From NCBI GenBank assembly GCA_019689615.1, contig JADGHD010000390.1:1-5109 (forward strand): 5,109 nt of DNA, written 5' to 3'. The stretch is from Frankia sp. (GTDB taxonomy: Bacteria; Actinomycetota; Actinomycetes; Frankiales; Frankiaceae). The notes beneath the pieces are model-generated. The model worked only from the letters and a program-made list of their open reading frames with translations. It made no database searches and was not told where the DNA came from. The translations under genes were made by a program, and so were the position numbers. This document shows, piece after piece, positions 1 through 5,109 of this stretch; position 1 is the stretch's first letter, and each line of letters starts with the position of its first letter.

Positions 1-381
1 GCCCCCGGCACGAAGGGCAAGGGCGCTGGCCGGCCGGTGTCGACGACCAAGGCGGGCACGCCTGCGCAGCCCACCGGCGCTGCCAAGACGGGCGCCGACG
101 GGCGGCGGACCAGCTCGGCCCCGGCCGGCACGCGTTCTCCTCGCGGCACCTCCGCCCGCTCGGCTGCCTCGACCGCGACGACGTCGACGACGTCCGCGCC
201 CGAGCAGACCGCCGTGAACGGGTCGGCGCCCGCCGGCCAGGAGGAGCCGGTCGCCAGCGTCAGCAAGCCCGCGGGCAAGGCCACGAGCAAGCCGGCGCCG
301 GCCGGCACGACCCGGCATGTCGGCGGGTCCCGGCCGGCGAAGCGGCGCGGCAAGGGGAAGCGTCCCGGTGGACGCCGCTGA
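1..381 (+). CDS. yidC: C-terminal tail of membrane insertase YidC (partial, 5' end outside window)
   Basis: Frame 1 is open from the left edge to a TGA at 379-381, giving 126 residues of a longer protein. What is visible is a hydrophilic, low-complexity tail rich in Ala, Pro, Thr, Gly, Ser, Lys and Arg, with no membrane segment. It ends in a strongly basic stretch (KRRGKGKRPGGRR). YidC inserts and folds membrane proteins, alone or with SecYEG. Actinobacterial and other Gram-positive YidC proteins often end in long basic tails thought to touch the ribosome. The identification rests on this tail type and on jag following 61 bases later, which is the usual yidC-jag arrangement near oriC. The catalytic membrane domain is not in the window, so the name is inferred from context. 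A GTG at 37 lies in the same frame but is unlikely to be a real start, because the frame continues upstream of it. Confidence 0.72.
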   Translation, partial: APGTKGKGAGRPVSTTKAGTPAQPTGAAKTGADGRRTSSAPAGTRSPRGTSARSAASTATTSTTSAPEQTAVNGSAPAGQEEPVASVSKPAGKATSKPAPAGTTRHVGGSRPAKRRGKGKRPGGRR

Positions 382-429
382 GCGCCCCTGACCGGCGTAC
401 TGTCCTTTCCGCGGATCCCCCCTAGTCCA

Positions 430-434
430 TGGAG
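430..434 (+). promoter_or_regulatory. Ribosome binding site deciding the jag start
   Basis: TGGAG lies 8 bases before ATG 443, a normal Shine-Dalgarno distance. The competing in-frame GTG at 434 overlaps this motif and has no purine-rich element of its own, so ATG 443 is preferred. Confidence 0.6.
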
Positions 435-442
435 TGACGCAG

Positions 443-979
443 ATGACCGGTTCCGACGTCGACCTCGATCGGGACGAGGACACGGCCCGGGCGGACTCCG
501 CCGAGATCTCGGCGGACCGGCTGACAGCGCTGGAGCAGGAAGGCGAGATCGCCGCCGACTACATCGAGGGCCTGCTCGACATCGTCGACATGGACGGCGA
601 CCTTGACCTCGACGTCGAGGGCAACCGCGCGGTCGTTGCCGTGGTCGGCGACGGTCTGGAGAAGCTGATCGGGCCGAACGGGGAGGTCCTGGAGGCGCTG
701 CAGGAGCTGACCAGGCTGGCCGTCCTGCAGAAGACCGGCGAGCGCAGCCGGCTGATGCTCGACGTCGGCGGGCACCGGGCCCGGCGCCGGGCCGAACTGC
801 GGGAGCTGGCCACCGAGGTGGCCAAGCGCGTCCTCGGCGGCTCCAAGCGGGAGAAGCTGGCCCCGATGACCCCGTTCGAGCGCAAGGTCGTGCACGACGT
901 CATCGCGGGCCTCGACGGGGTGCGCAGCGAGTCCGAGGGCGAGGAGCCCAACCGCTGCGTGGTTGTTCTTCCGGCCTGA
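443..979 (+). CDS. jag: Jag/KhpB family RNA-binding protein (KH + R3H domains)
   Basis: A 178-residue protein of the Jag (KhpB/EloR, SpoIIIJ-associated) family, a cytoplasmic single-stranded nucleic-acid-binding protein. In Firmicutes, relatives affect cell elongation, envelope synthesis and sporulation, often with KhpA. Residues 1-30 are acidic and probably disordered. A KH domain covers about 33-108, with the GxxG-type loop GPNG at 77-80 in the context LIGPNGEVLEALQELT. The R3H domain covers about 115-178, with the signature Arg147-x3-His151 in FERKVVH, and ends with the family pattern SEGEEPNRCVVVLP. The N-terminal Jag_N domain of Bacillus Jag is absent, as usual in actinobacteria. ATG 443 is chosen because TGGAG precedes it by 8 bases; GTG 434 would add three residues. 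It lies 61 bases after yidC on the same strand and is probably cotranscribed with it. Identification is firm; the molecular role in this phylum is less well known. Confidence 0.95.
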   Translation: MTGSDVDLDRDEDTARADSAEISADRLTALEQEGEIAADYIEGLLDIVDMDGDLDLDVEGNRAVVAVVGDGLEKLIGPNGEVLEALQELTRLAVLQKTGERSRLMLDVGGHRARRRAELRELATEVAKRVLGGSKREKLAPMTPFERKVVHDVIAGLDGVRSESEGEEPNRCVVVLPA

Positions 980-1082
980 CCAGGCAACCGGCAGCGGCGG
1001 CCCCGGGTGCCCTGGGCCCGCGCCGGCACGACATTGGCGGGAGCCGCGGTCACCGGCGGGCACCCGCGGGCGCGGCAGGCAC

Positions 1083-1089
1083 AGGGGGA
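1083..1089 (+). promoter_or_regulatory. Possible ribosome binding site for the GT-C gene at GTG 1094
   Basis: AGGGGGA ends 4 bases before GTG 1094. The spacing is short but usable, and the upstream alternative GTG 1007 has only GC-rich sequence before it. The choice between the two starts is not certain. Confidence 0.35.
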
Positions 1090-1093
1090 CGGG

Positions 1094-2905
1094 GTGGGCA
1101 CCGCGAGCGCGCAACGGGGCGCGCGACCGGGCGGACCGGGTGAGCCCGCGAAGCTGGCGTTACCGGCGGCCGACAGGCGCCCGGCTCGACGTGCCCGGCA
1201 GCGGCTGGAGCCGTTCTGGACGGAGCTGTTGTGGGCCGGCGGCGTGGCCGCGCTGCTCGCGGGCGTCTGCGTCGTCCTGCGGGACTACCTGAGCCGCCCG
1301 TTCTGGTACGACGAGATCTGGCGGGCGCACTTCGTCAGCGAGCCGGTGGCCACCTTCTGGCCGGAGCTCGCCAACGCCAACACGCCGTCCGCGCTGGGCT
1401 GGCTGATCGTCGAGCGGCTCGGCGGCGAACTGTTCGGCTGGCACACCTGGGTGGCCCGGCTGCCGGGGTTCGTCGCGCTGCCGCTGCTCGCAGCCGCGAT
1501 CGTCTGGCTCGGCGCCCGCTTCACCGGCCCGCCGGCCGCGGCCGCCGCCGCGCTGTGGATCTGCCTGAGCACCACCCTGCTCGACCTCGGGACGCAGCTC
1601 AAGCCGTACACCATCGAGACGCTGGCCGCCGTCGTCGCGGTGGCGCTGTGGCTGGGCGGCCCCGGCATAGCCCGCCGGACCACCGCCGGCGTGGTCAGCC
1701 TGTTCTCGGTGCCGGCCGTGTTCGTCATCGGGCCGCTCGCGCTGGCCGACGTGGTCCTGGGCGGGCGGGCCGGCCGAGCCAGCCGGGCGCTGGCCACCCT
1801 GCCGGCGCTCGCCCTGACCGGCCTGCACACCCTCCTGTTCCTGCGCCATCAGTCCAGCCAGCGCCGCGGCACTTACTGGGACGCGCACTTCCTGGCCGGC
1901 CGCGACCTCGGCGACGCGCTCGGCTTCGTCGCCACCCAGCTACGCGACCTGGTCACCGGCACTCCTCCGGGGATCGACCGGTACGACCCGAGCCTGCTGC
2001 ACGCCCCCACCGACGGGTCGTGGCTGGGCCTGTGGCTGGTCGGGCCCGCCGTGGTGTGTGCCGGGGTGGCCGGGGTGGTCGCGCTGGCCCGCCGGCACGA
2101 CGGCCGGATGCTGCTGGCCACGCTCGTCGGGGCGCAGGTCGCGATGCTCGCCGCCAGCGCCGTGCGGTACTGGCCGTTCGGCCCGACCAGGACCAACCAG
2201 TTCGTGGTCCCACTGATCGTCATCGTGGTGGTCGCCGGTGCCGTCACGCTGGTGCGCGGCCTGATGCGGCGGGTGCTCGCCCTCGGCCTCGCCCGCGACC
2301 CGGCCGGCGACGCCGCGCGGACCGGTGTCGCCCGGGCGGCCGGCGCGCTCGTGCTGGTGACCGCGCTGGCCGCGGCGAGCCTGGTCGGTGGCGTCGCCGC
2401 GGTCGCCCGCTCGGAGCGGCTCTACGACAACCGGGACCGGCTGCGCGGGCTGGACCTCACCCTCGACGCCGCCATCGCCGCCCGTCGCCTCTACCAGCCC
2501 GGCGACGTGGTCGTCGTCGGCGGGCGGCTGATCCGGTCCGGCTGGATCTACGCGATGGAGGCGAGCGAGGACCAGCCCCTGCGCCCCGCCCTGCTGCCAC
2601 CGCGGCCGCCGCAGGCCGGGGATCGCGAACCCCCTCGGGTCCCCCGGTCCGGCACGCTGTTCTTCAGCGAGACCGGCACCGGTAGGCTGGCCCGGGACGT
2701 CGCCAGCCTGCCCGGCGCCCGGCGCCTGCTGCTGTTCGTCTTCGACGTCGACGCCGAGGCGACCAGGCCGGACCTCACCGACCTGACCAGAGCCGGCTGG
2801 TGCCGCGCCGGCTCCTATGACTTCGAGCTCACCGGCACGCTCACGGTCCTCACCCGCTGCCCGCCGGACGACGGCGCGCCCGCCGACGAGTCGCCGACGG
2901 GCTGA
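1094..2905 (+). CDS. GT-C fold glycosyltransferase-like integral membrane protein
   Basis: A 603-residue polytopic protein (632 if GTG 1007 is used). It resembles the ArnT/PMT-like GT-C class, which transfers sugars from polyprenyl-phosphate carriers on the outer side of the membrane. A basic N-terminus precedes a first membrane helix at about 43-62. The next loop carries the acidic pair Asp73-Glu74 in FWYDEIWRA, the position of the GT-C metal/catalytic motif. Then come TPSALGWLIVERLGGELFG (98-115 region) and QLKPYTIE (168-175), both typical of this class. Further helices are visible near 124-141, 147-163, 176-188, 199-222, 233-250, 312-332, 339-357, 369-388 and 415-437, about ten in all. Residues 440-603 form a soluble C-terminal domain with beta-strand-like segments (DVVVVGG, LLLFVFDVD) and no clear catalytic motif. 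The gene sits between jag and rsmG, where none is usual. Substrate and acceptor are unknown; wall polysaccharide or glycolipid is a guess. Confidence 0.8.
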   Translation: MGTASAQRGARPGGPGEPAKLALPAADRRPARRARQRLEPFWTELLWAGGVAALLAGVCVVLRDYLSRPFWYDEIWRAHFVSEPVATFWPELANANTPSALGWLIVERLGGELFGWHTWVARLPGFVALPLLAAAIVWLGARFTGPPAAAAAALWICLSTTLLDLGTQLKPYTIETLAAVVAVALWLGGPGIARRTTAGVVSLFSVPAVFVIGPLALADVVLGGRAGRASRALATLPALALTGLHTLLFLRHQSSQRRGTYWDAHFLAGRDLGDALGFVATQLRDLVTGTPPGIDRYDPSLLHAPTDGSWLGLWLVGPAVVCAGVAGVVALARRHDGRMLLATLVGAQVAMLAASAVRYWPFGPTRTNQFVVPLIVIVVVAGAVTLVRGLMRRVLALGLARDPAGDAARTGVARAAGALVLVTALAAASLVGGVAAVARSERLYDNRDRLRGLDLTLDAAIAARRLYQPGDVVVVGGRLIRSGWIYAMEASEDQPLRPALLPPRPPQAGDREPPRVPRSGTLFFSETGTGRLARDVASLPGARRLLLFVFDVDAEATRPDLTDLTRAGWCRAGSYDFELTGTLTVLTRCPPDDGAPADESPTG

Positions 2906-2931
2906 CCGTCCTCGCCGAGCGGCCTGGCGGC

Positions 2932-2943
2932 AGCGGCGCCGCT
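2932..2943. repeat. GC palindrome just after the GT-C gene
   Basis: AGCGGCGCCGCT is a perfect 12-bp palindrome 26 bases beyond the GT-C stop codon, with GGC and TGCC flanks that partly extend it. It has no spacer to form a hairpin loop and no T-run follows. It may be chance in such GC-rich DNA, or a weak transcript-end structure. Confidence 0.2.
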
Positions 2944-3046
2944 TGCCCGCAGCCGTGCGGTGGCGCCAATCGGGGCTCGACGACGACGGCGTCGCCGCTG
3001 CTGGCTCGTCAGGGGATGCCGCGCCGCGCGGCTGCGCATCGGTTCG

Positions 3047-3075
3047 CGCTCGCGGGTCCGCCGGGCTCGCGAGCG
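3047..3075. repeat. Strong inverted repeat (hairpin) in the gap before rsmG
   Basis: CGCTCGCG at 3047-3054 is the exact reverse complement of CGCGAGCG at 3068-3075. Inside these arms GGTCC pairs with GGGCT through three G-C pairs and two G-U wobbles, leaving a 3-base loop (GCC, 3060-3062). The RNA stem would be 13 pairs. No T-run follows on either strand, so it is not a classical Rho-independent terminator, although actinobacteria are reported to use hairpins without a U-tail. It could instead be a processing or regulatory structure. Confidence 0.45.
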
Positions 3076-3384
3076 GCGGCGGTGGCCGGGAGGTCACCGC
3101 GTCTGTCGCGGGTCCAGGGGGAATCGTCCGTACTAGGAGTATCGGGTCGCCTCCGCCGTGCGCCTCCCGAATGCGGCCCGGTCGGGCTATCCGAACAAGG
3201 CGTGTGCCGGTCTCGGCCGCACCCGCGGAGAAGGCCGGACGGCGGCCGCCACCGACGAGCCGGTCGGACTGTCGTGGCCTCGGGCAACAGAGCGCCGTGG
3301 CACGAGCGGGCTGGGAACGGCGTGGCCCGCCGGGCAGGGCGCCAGGCGCCGCCCCTCGGTTCCTCGCCGGGTCGGGCGGGCTCG

Positions 3385-3399
3385 CGGTACCCCGTACCG
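3385..3399. promoter_or_regulatory. Inverted repeat, possible operator or leader hairpin before rsmG
   Basis: CGGTAC and GTACCG are perfect inverted 6-base arms separated by CCC, ending 53 bases before the chosen rsmG start. The position suits an operator near the rsmG promoter or a small hairpin in its leader. I do not recognise it as the site of a known regulator, so function is inferred from position and symmetry only. Confidence 0.3.
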
Positions 3400-3442
3400 A
3401 TGGGCGTGAGGTCAACGGGGATGCTGGTTGGGTGCACGGAGT

Positions 3443-3447
3443 GGGAG
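3443..3447 (+). promoter_or_regulatory. Ribosome binding site deciding the rsmG start
   Basis: GGGAG lies 5 bases before GTG 3453. Two other in-frame GTG codons, at 3432 and 3441, are less well placed relative to purine-rich sequence. The chosen start gives an N-terminus MSAPPAVAEELFG. Confidence 0.55.
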
Positions 3448-3452
3448 CCGAG

Positions 3453-4190
3453 GTGAGCGCGCCGCCGGCGGTGGCGGAAGAGCTGTTCGGGGCGGCGTTG
3501 CCGGCGGCAGTGCGGTACGCGGAGCTGCTGGCAACGGCCGGGGTCGAGCGCGGGCTGATCGGGCCGCGGGAGACGGAGCGGCTGTGGGACCGGCACCTGT
3601 GCAACTGTGCGGTCCTGGCGGAGATCGTCCCGTCTGGGGCGTCCGTGGTGGATGTCGGTAGCGGCGCGGGCCTGCCGGGCATCCCGCTGGCGCTCGCCAT
3701 GCCGGAACTGCGGGTCGTGCTGCTGGAGCCGATGGAGCGGCGGTGCGTCTTCCTGGGGGAGGCGGTCGCGGAGCTGGGGCTCGCCGACCGGGTAGCGGTG
3801 ACGCGCGGGCGGGCTCCGGACGCGGCCGCCGGGCGGTCCGGACTGCGGGCCGAGGTCGTCGTGGCGCGCGCGGTGGCGCCGTTGGCGAAGTTGTCCGGCA
3901 TGCTCCTTCCGCTGCTCGTGCCCGGAGGTGTCATGCTTGCGATGCGTGGTTCGCGAGTTGAGGACGAGCTCGCGGAGGCGCGGGCCAGCCTGCGGGCGCA
4001 GGGCTGGCGCGACGTGCGGGTCGTCCGGTGTGGGGTGGGTCGACTGGACGAACCCACCCGTGTCGTGACGGCGGCGCGCGGGTCCGGCGGGGCGGAACGG
4101 CGTGGCGGCGGAGAGCAGCACGATGGAAGACAGCGTGGACGGACAGCGAAGCCCGCACGTGGGGCACGCGGACGGGCGTGTTCCACGTGA
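3453..4190 (+). CDS. rsmG: 16S rRNA (guanine-527-N7) methyltransferase RsmG (GidB)
   Basis: A 245-residue protein that methylates N7 of G527 in 16S rRNA using S-adenosylmethionine. Loss of this enzyme is a known cause of low-level streptomycin resistance. The N-terminal part has the family segment ERGLIGPRETERLWDRHLCN (32-51). The Rossmann motif I is VVDVGSGAGLPGIPLALA (65-82), followed by the acidic LLEPMERRCVFL segment (90-101) and VVARAVAPLAKL (136-147) with Arg139. The recognisable fold ends near TRVVTAARG (202-210). The last 35 residues are Gly/Arg-rich and coincide mostly with the region overlapping parA; E. coli RsmG has about 207 residues. GTG 3453 is chosen for the GGGAG before it; 3441 and 3432 are alternatives. 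The stop TGA (4188-4190) lies inside the parS site. It overlaps parA by 68 bases in another frame, so the two are probably cotranscribed. Confidence 0.95.
   Translation: MSAPPAVAEELFGAALPAAVRYAELLATAGVERGLIGPRETERLWDRHLCNCAVLAEIVPSGASVVDVGSGAGLPGIPLALAMPELRVVLLEPMERRCVFLGEAVAELGLADRVAVTRGRAPDAAAGRSGLRAEVVVARAVAPLAKLSGMLLPLLVPGGVMLAMRGSRVEDELAEARASLRAQGWRDVRVVRCGVGRLDEPTRVVTAARGSGGAERRGGGEQHDGRQRGRTAKPARGARGRACST
4110..4115 (+). promoter_or_regulatory. Ribosome binding site deciding the parA start
   Basis: GGAGAG lies 7 bases before ATG 4123, inside the 3' part of rsmG. The internal ATG 4282 has no comparable motif, the bases before it being AGCACTGACC. This supports the longer ParA. Confidence 0.65.
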
Positions 4191-5109
4191 AACAGCGTCG
4201 GTGGGCGGAGGGGTCATCGACCCCCTGGACCCGTCGACCCCGATTGGAGCGGCGGCGGCAGCAGCAGTGGAAGCACTGACCATGGAACGGCGACGTCCCT
4301 TCCCCCGGCCCAGCCGGCGACGGATCTTCGCCGTCGCGAACCAGAAGGGCGGCGTCGGAAAGACCACGACGACCGTCAACCTCGCGGCCGCGATGGCCAT
4401 GCACGGCGTGCGCGTACTCGTCATCGACCTGGACCCGCAGGGCAACGCCTCGACGGCGCTCGGGGTGGACCACCGTTCGGGCGTGCCGTCCATCTACGAG
4501 GTGCTCCTCGGCGACCGGCCGCTCGACGAGGTGGTGGTCCGGTCCGGCGAGTCGGAGAACCTCTACTGCGCGCCCGCGACGATCGACCTCGCCGGCGCCG
4601 AGATCGAGCTGGTCTCGGTCGTCGCCCGGGAGAGCCGGCTGCGCCGGGCCATCGCCTCGCTCTCGCGGGAGGTGGACTACGTCTTCATCGACTGCCCGCC
4701 CTCGCTGGGGCTGCTCACGGTGAACGCCCTCGTGGCGGCGAAGGAGCTGCTCATCCCGATCCAGTGCGAGTACTACGCGCTGGAGGGCCTCGGGCAGCTC
4801 CTGAAGAACGTGGAGCTGGTGCAGGCCCACCTGAACCAGGACCTCCGGCTGAGCACCATCCTGCTCACCATGTACGACTCGCGTACCCGCCTGGCCGACC
4901 ACGTGGTTCAGGACGTCAAGAACCACTTTGGTGACCGGGTGCTCAGCACCACCATCCCCCGCAACGTCCGGCTGGCCGAGGCGCCGAGCTATGGCCAGTC
5001 GGGCCTGACCTACGACCCGGCCTCCCGCGGGTCGCTGTCCTACCTCGCGGCCGCCCGGGAGCTGGCCGAGCGCGGGGTCGATGCGCCGCCGCCCGCCCAG
5101 CCGCAGACC
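4123..5109 (+). CDS. parA: Chromosome-partitioning ATPase ParA (Soj), open at the right edge
   Basis: The first 329 residues of ParA, the ATPase that binds DNA non-specifically and, with ParB and parS, segregates replicated origins. The deviant Walker A box is NQKGGVGKTT (73-82), with signature Lys75 and catalytic Lys80. The A' motif is IDLDPQGN (101-108), and Walker B is YVFIDCPPS (186-194) with Asp190. Highly conserved actinobacterial stretches follow: PATIDLAGAEIELVS, PIQCEYYALEGLGQLL and the IPRNVRLAEAPSYGQS segment (278-293). Residues 320 onward are Pro-rich, so little is probably missing. ATG 4123 is chosen over ATG 4282 (Met54) because GGAGAG precedes it. The extra 53 residues also contain VPRET and TPIGAAAAAAVEAL, matching the VSRET...DTPIG-A-A extension I recall from Streptomyces and Mycobacterium ParA. 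The gene overlaps rsmG by 68 bases; parB is expected next. Confidence 0.95.
   Translation, partial: MEDSVDGQRSPHVGHADGRVPRETASVGGGVIDPLDPSTPIGAAAAAAVEALTMERRRPFPRPSRRRIFAVANQKGGVGKTTTTVNLAAAMAMHGVRVLVIDLDPQGNASTALGVDHRSGVPSIYEVLLGDRPLDEVVVRSGESENLYCAPATIDLAGAEIELVSVVARESRLRRAIASLSREVDYVFIDCPPSLGLLTVNALVAAKELLIPIQCEYYALEGLGQLLKNVELVQAHLNQDLRLSTILLTMYDSRTRLADHVVQDVKNHFGDRVLSTTIPRNVRLAEAPSYGQSGLTYDPASRGSLSYLAAARELAERGVDAPPPAQPQT
4179..4194. promoter_or_regulatory. parS: parS centromere site (ParB-binding)
   Basis: TGTTCCACGTGAAACA fits the parS consensus TGTTNCACGTGAAACA at every fixed position. It is a 16-bp palindrome with a single broken pair, at the variable position 4183 (opposite 4190). 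ParB binds such sites, spreads from them and works with ParA to move the origin. The site lies in the rsmG/parA overlap. It holds the rsmG stop codon (TGA, 4188-4190) and encodes Val20-Pro-Arg-Glu-Thr24 of ParA. It is the only such site I can find in the window. Confidence 0.93.

Larger units (their letters stand above)
2906..3452 (+). other. 547-base region without a convincing gene, between the GT-C gene and rsmG
   Basis: Open frames cross this stretch in several directions, but their translations are Arg/Pro/Gly/Ala-rich with no recognisable motif, and no start has a good ribosome binding site. The rsmG frame is open far upstream, yet that translation is also noncoding in style. The region holds a 12-bp palindrome (2932-2943), a strong hairpin (3047-3075), a small AT-richer patch with the inverted repeat TACT-AGG-AGTA (3131-3141), a tandem GGCGCC-A-GGCGCC (3338-3350) and CGGTAC-CCC-GTACCG (3385-3399). 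It probably contains the 3' end of the upstream transcript and the promoter of rsmG-parA. I could not assign a -35/-10 pair with confidence. No tRNA or other known RNA is evident. Confidence 0.55.

Noticed and set aside
372..398. ACGCCG ... CGGCGT inverted arms around the yidC stop
   Set aside because: Only 6 pairs with a 15-base loop and no T-run; likely to occur by chance at this GC content and not a supported terminator.
398..403. TACTGT as a possible -10 element before jag
   Set aside because: No -35-like element at the right distance, and jag is close enough to yidC to be read from the same transcript.
422..1114. 230-codon minus-strand open frame opposite jag
   Set aside because: Mirror image of the jag coding frame; jag on the + strand has clear KH and R3H signatures.
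1553..1561. TGTGGATCT, resembling a reversed DnaA box
   Set aside because: It matches only seven of nine positions of TGTGGATAA, stands alone, and lies inside conserved GT-C coding sequence. I see no DnaA box cluster, so oriC is not in the window.
1231..2685. 484-codon + strand frame inside the GT-C gene
   Set aside because: Arg/Gly/Ala/Pro-rich shadow frame; the overlapping frame has membrane helices and GT-C motifs.
2817..3452. Upstream extension of the rsmG frame, up to 212 extra codons
   Set aside because: The frame is open but the translation is Arg/Ser/Pro-rich and unlike any RsmG N-terminus; GTG 3453 has a suitable ribosome binding site.
4155..4162. Second CACGTG core close to the parS site
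   Set aside because: Flanks are CCCG and GGGC in place of the required TGTT and AACA arms, so it is not a credible ParB site.
1940..4186. 748-codon open frame on the minus strand
   Set aside because: It runs antisense through the GT-C gene, the gap and rsmG. Its translation is Arg/Pro/Gly/Ala/Ser-rich without any motif, which is what very GC-rich codon use produces on the opposite strand.
3009..4493. 494-codon minus-strand open frame covering the gap, rsmG and the parA start
   Set aside because: Low-complexity translation, antisense to two firmly identified genes, no ribosome binding site.
4898..4907. ACCACGTGGT, a palindrome with the CACGTG core of parS
   Set aside because: Only the central core matches; the flanking bases do not fit TGTTNCACGTGAAACA. 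It lies in conserved ParA coding sequence (LADHVV).

Overview
The window looks like the origin-proximal segment of a very GC-rich actinobacterial chromosome. Its genes follow the conserved order yidC - jag - rsmG - parA that lies between the rnpA/oriC region and parB in this phylum. Base composition, almost all G/C third positions, use of GTG starts and the actinobacterial style of ParA all fit. A Frankia-like or related filamentous actinomycete is plausible, but the genus is a guess.

Layout, all on the + strand: (1) 1-381 is the C-terminal tail of a gene open at the left edge, most likely the membrane insertase YidC. (2) 443-979 encodes the KH-R3H RNA-binding protein Jag (also called KhpB/EloR). 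(3) 1094-2905 (or from 1007) encodes a polytopic GT-C-type glycosyltransferase-like membrane protein. It is an extra gene here, since jag normally sits directly next to rsmG. (4) 2906-3452 is a 547-base stretch with no convincing gene but several inverted repeats, one of them a strong 13-bp hairpin. (5) 3453-4190 encodes RsmG (GidB), the 16S rRNA m7G527 methyltransferase. (6) 4123-5109 encodes the chromosome-partitioning ATPase ParA, open at the right edge. It overlaps the end of rsmG by 68 bases.

The most striking element is a consensus parS centromere site (4179-4194, TGTTCCACGTGAAACA) inside the rsmG/parA overlap. The same 16 bases supply the last codons and stop codon of RsmG, encode Val-Pro-Arg-Glu-Thr in the ParA N-terminal extension, and form the expected ParB-binding palindrome. 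This only becomes visible if parA is started at ATG 4123, which has a good Shine-Dalgarno sequence, and not at the internal ATG 4282.

Functionally, YidC and Jag belong to membrane-protein insertion and RNA-linked envelope control, RsmG to ribosome modification, and ParA with parS (and ParB, expected just downstream) to chromosome segregation. The GT-C protein presumably transfers a lipid-linked sugar at the outer face of the membrane; its substrate cannot be read from the sequence. I see no RNA gene, CRISPR array, insertion sequence or convincing DnaA box. The many long antisense open frames are GC-rich shadows.
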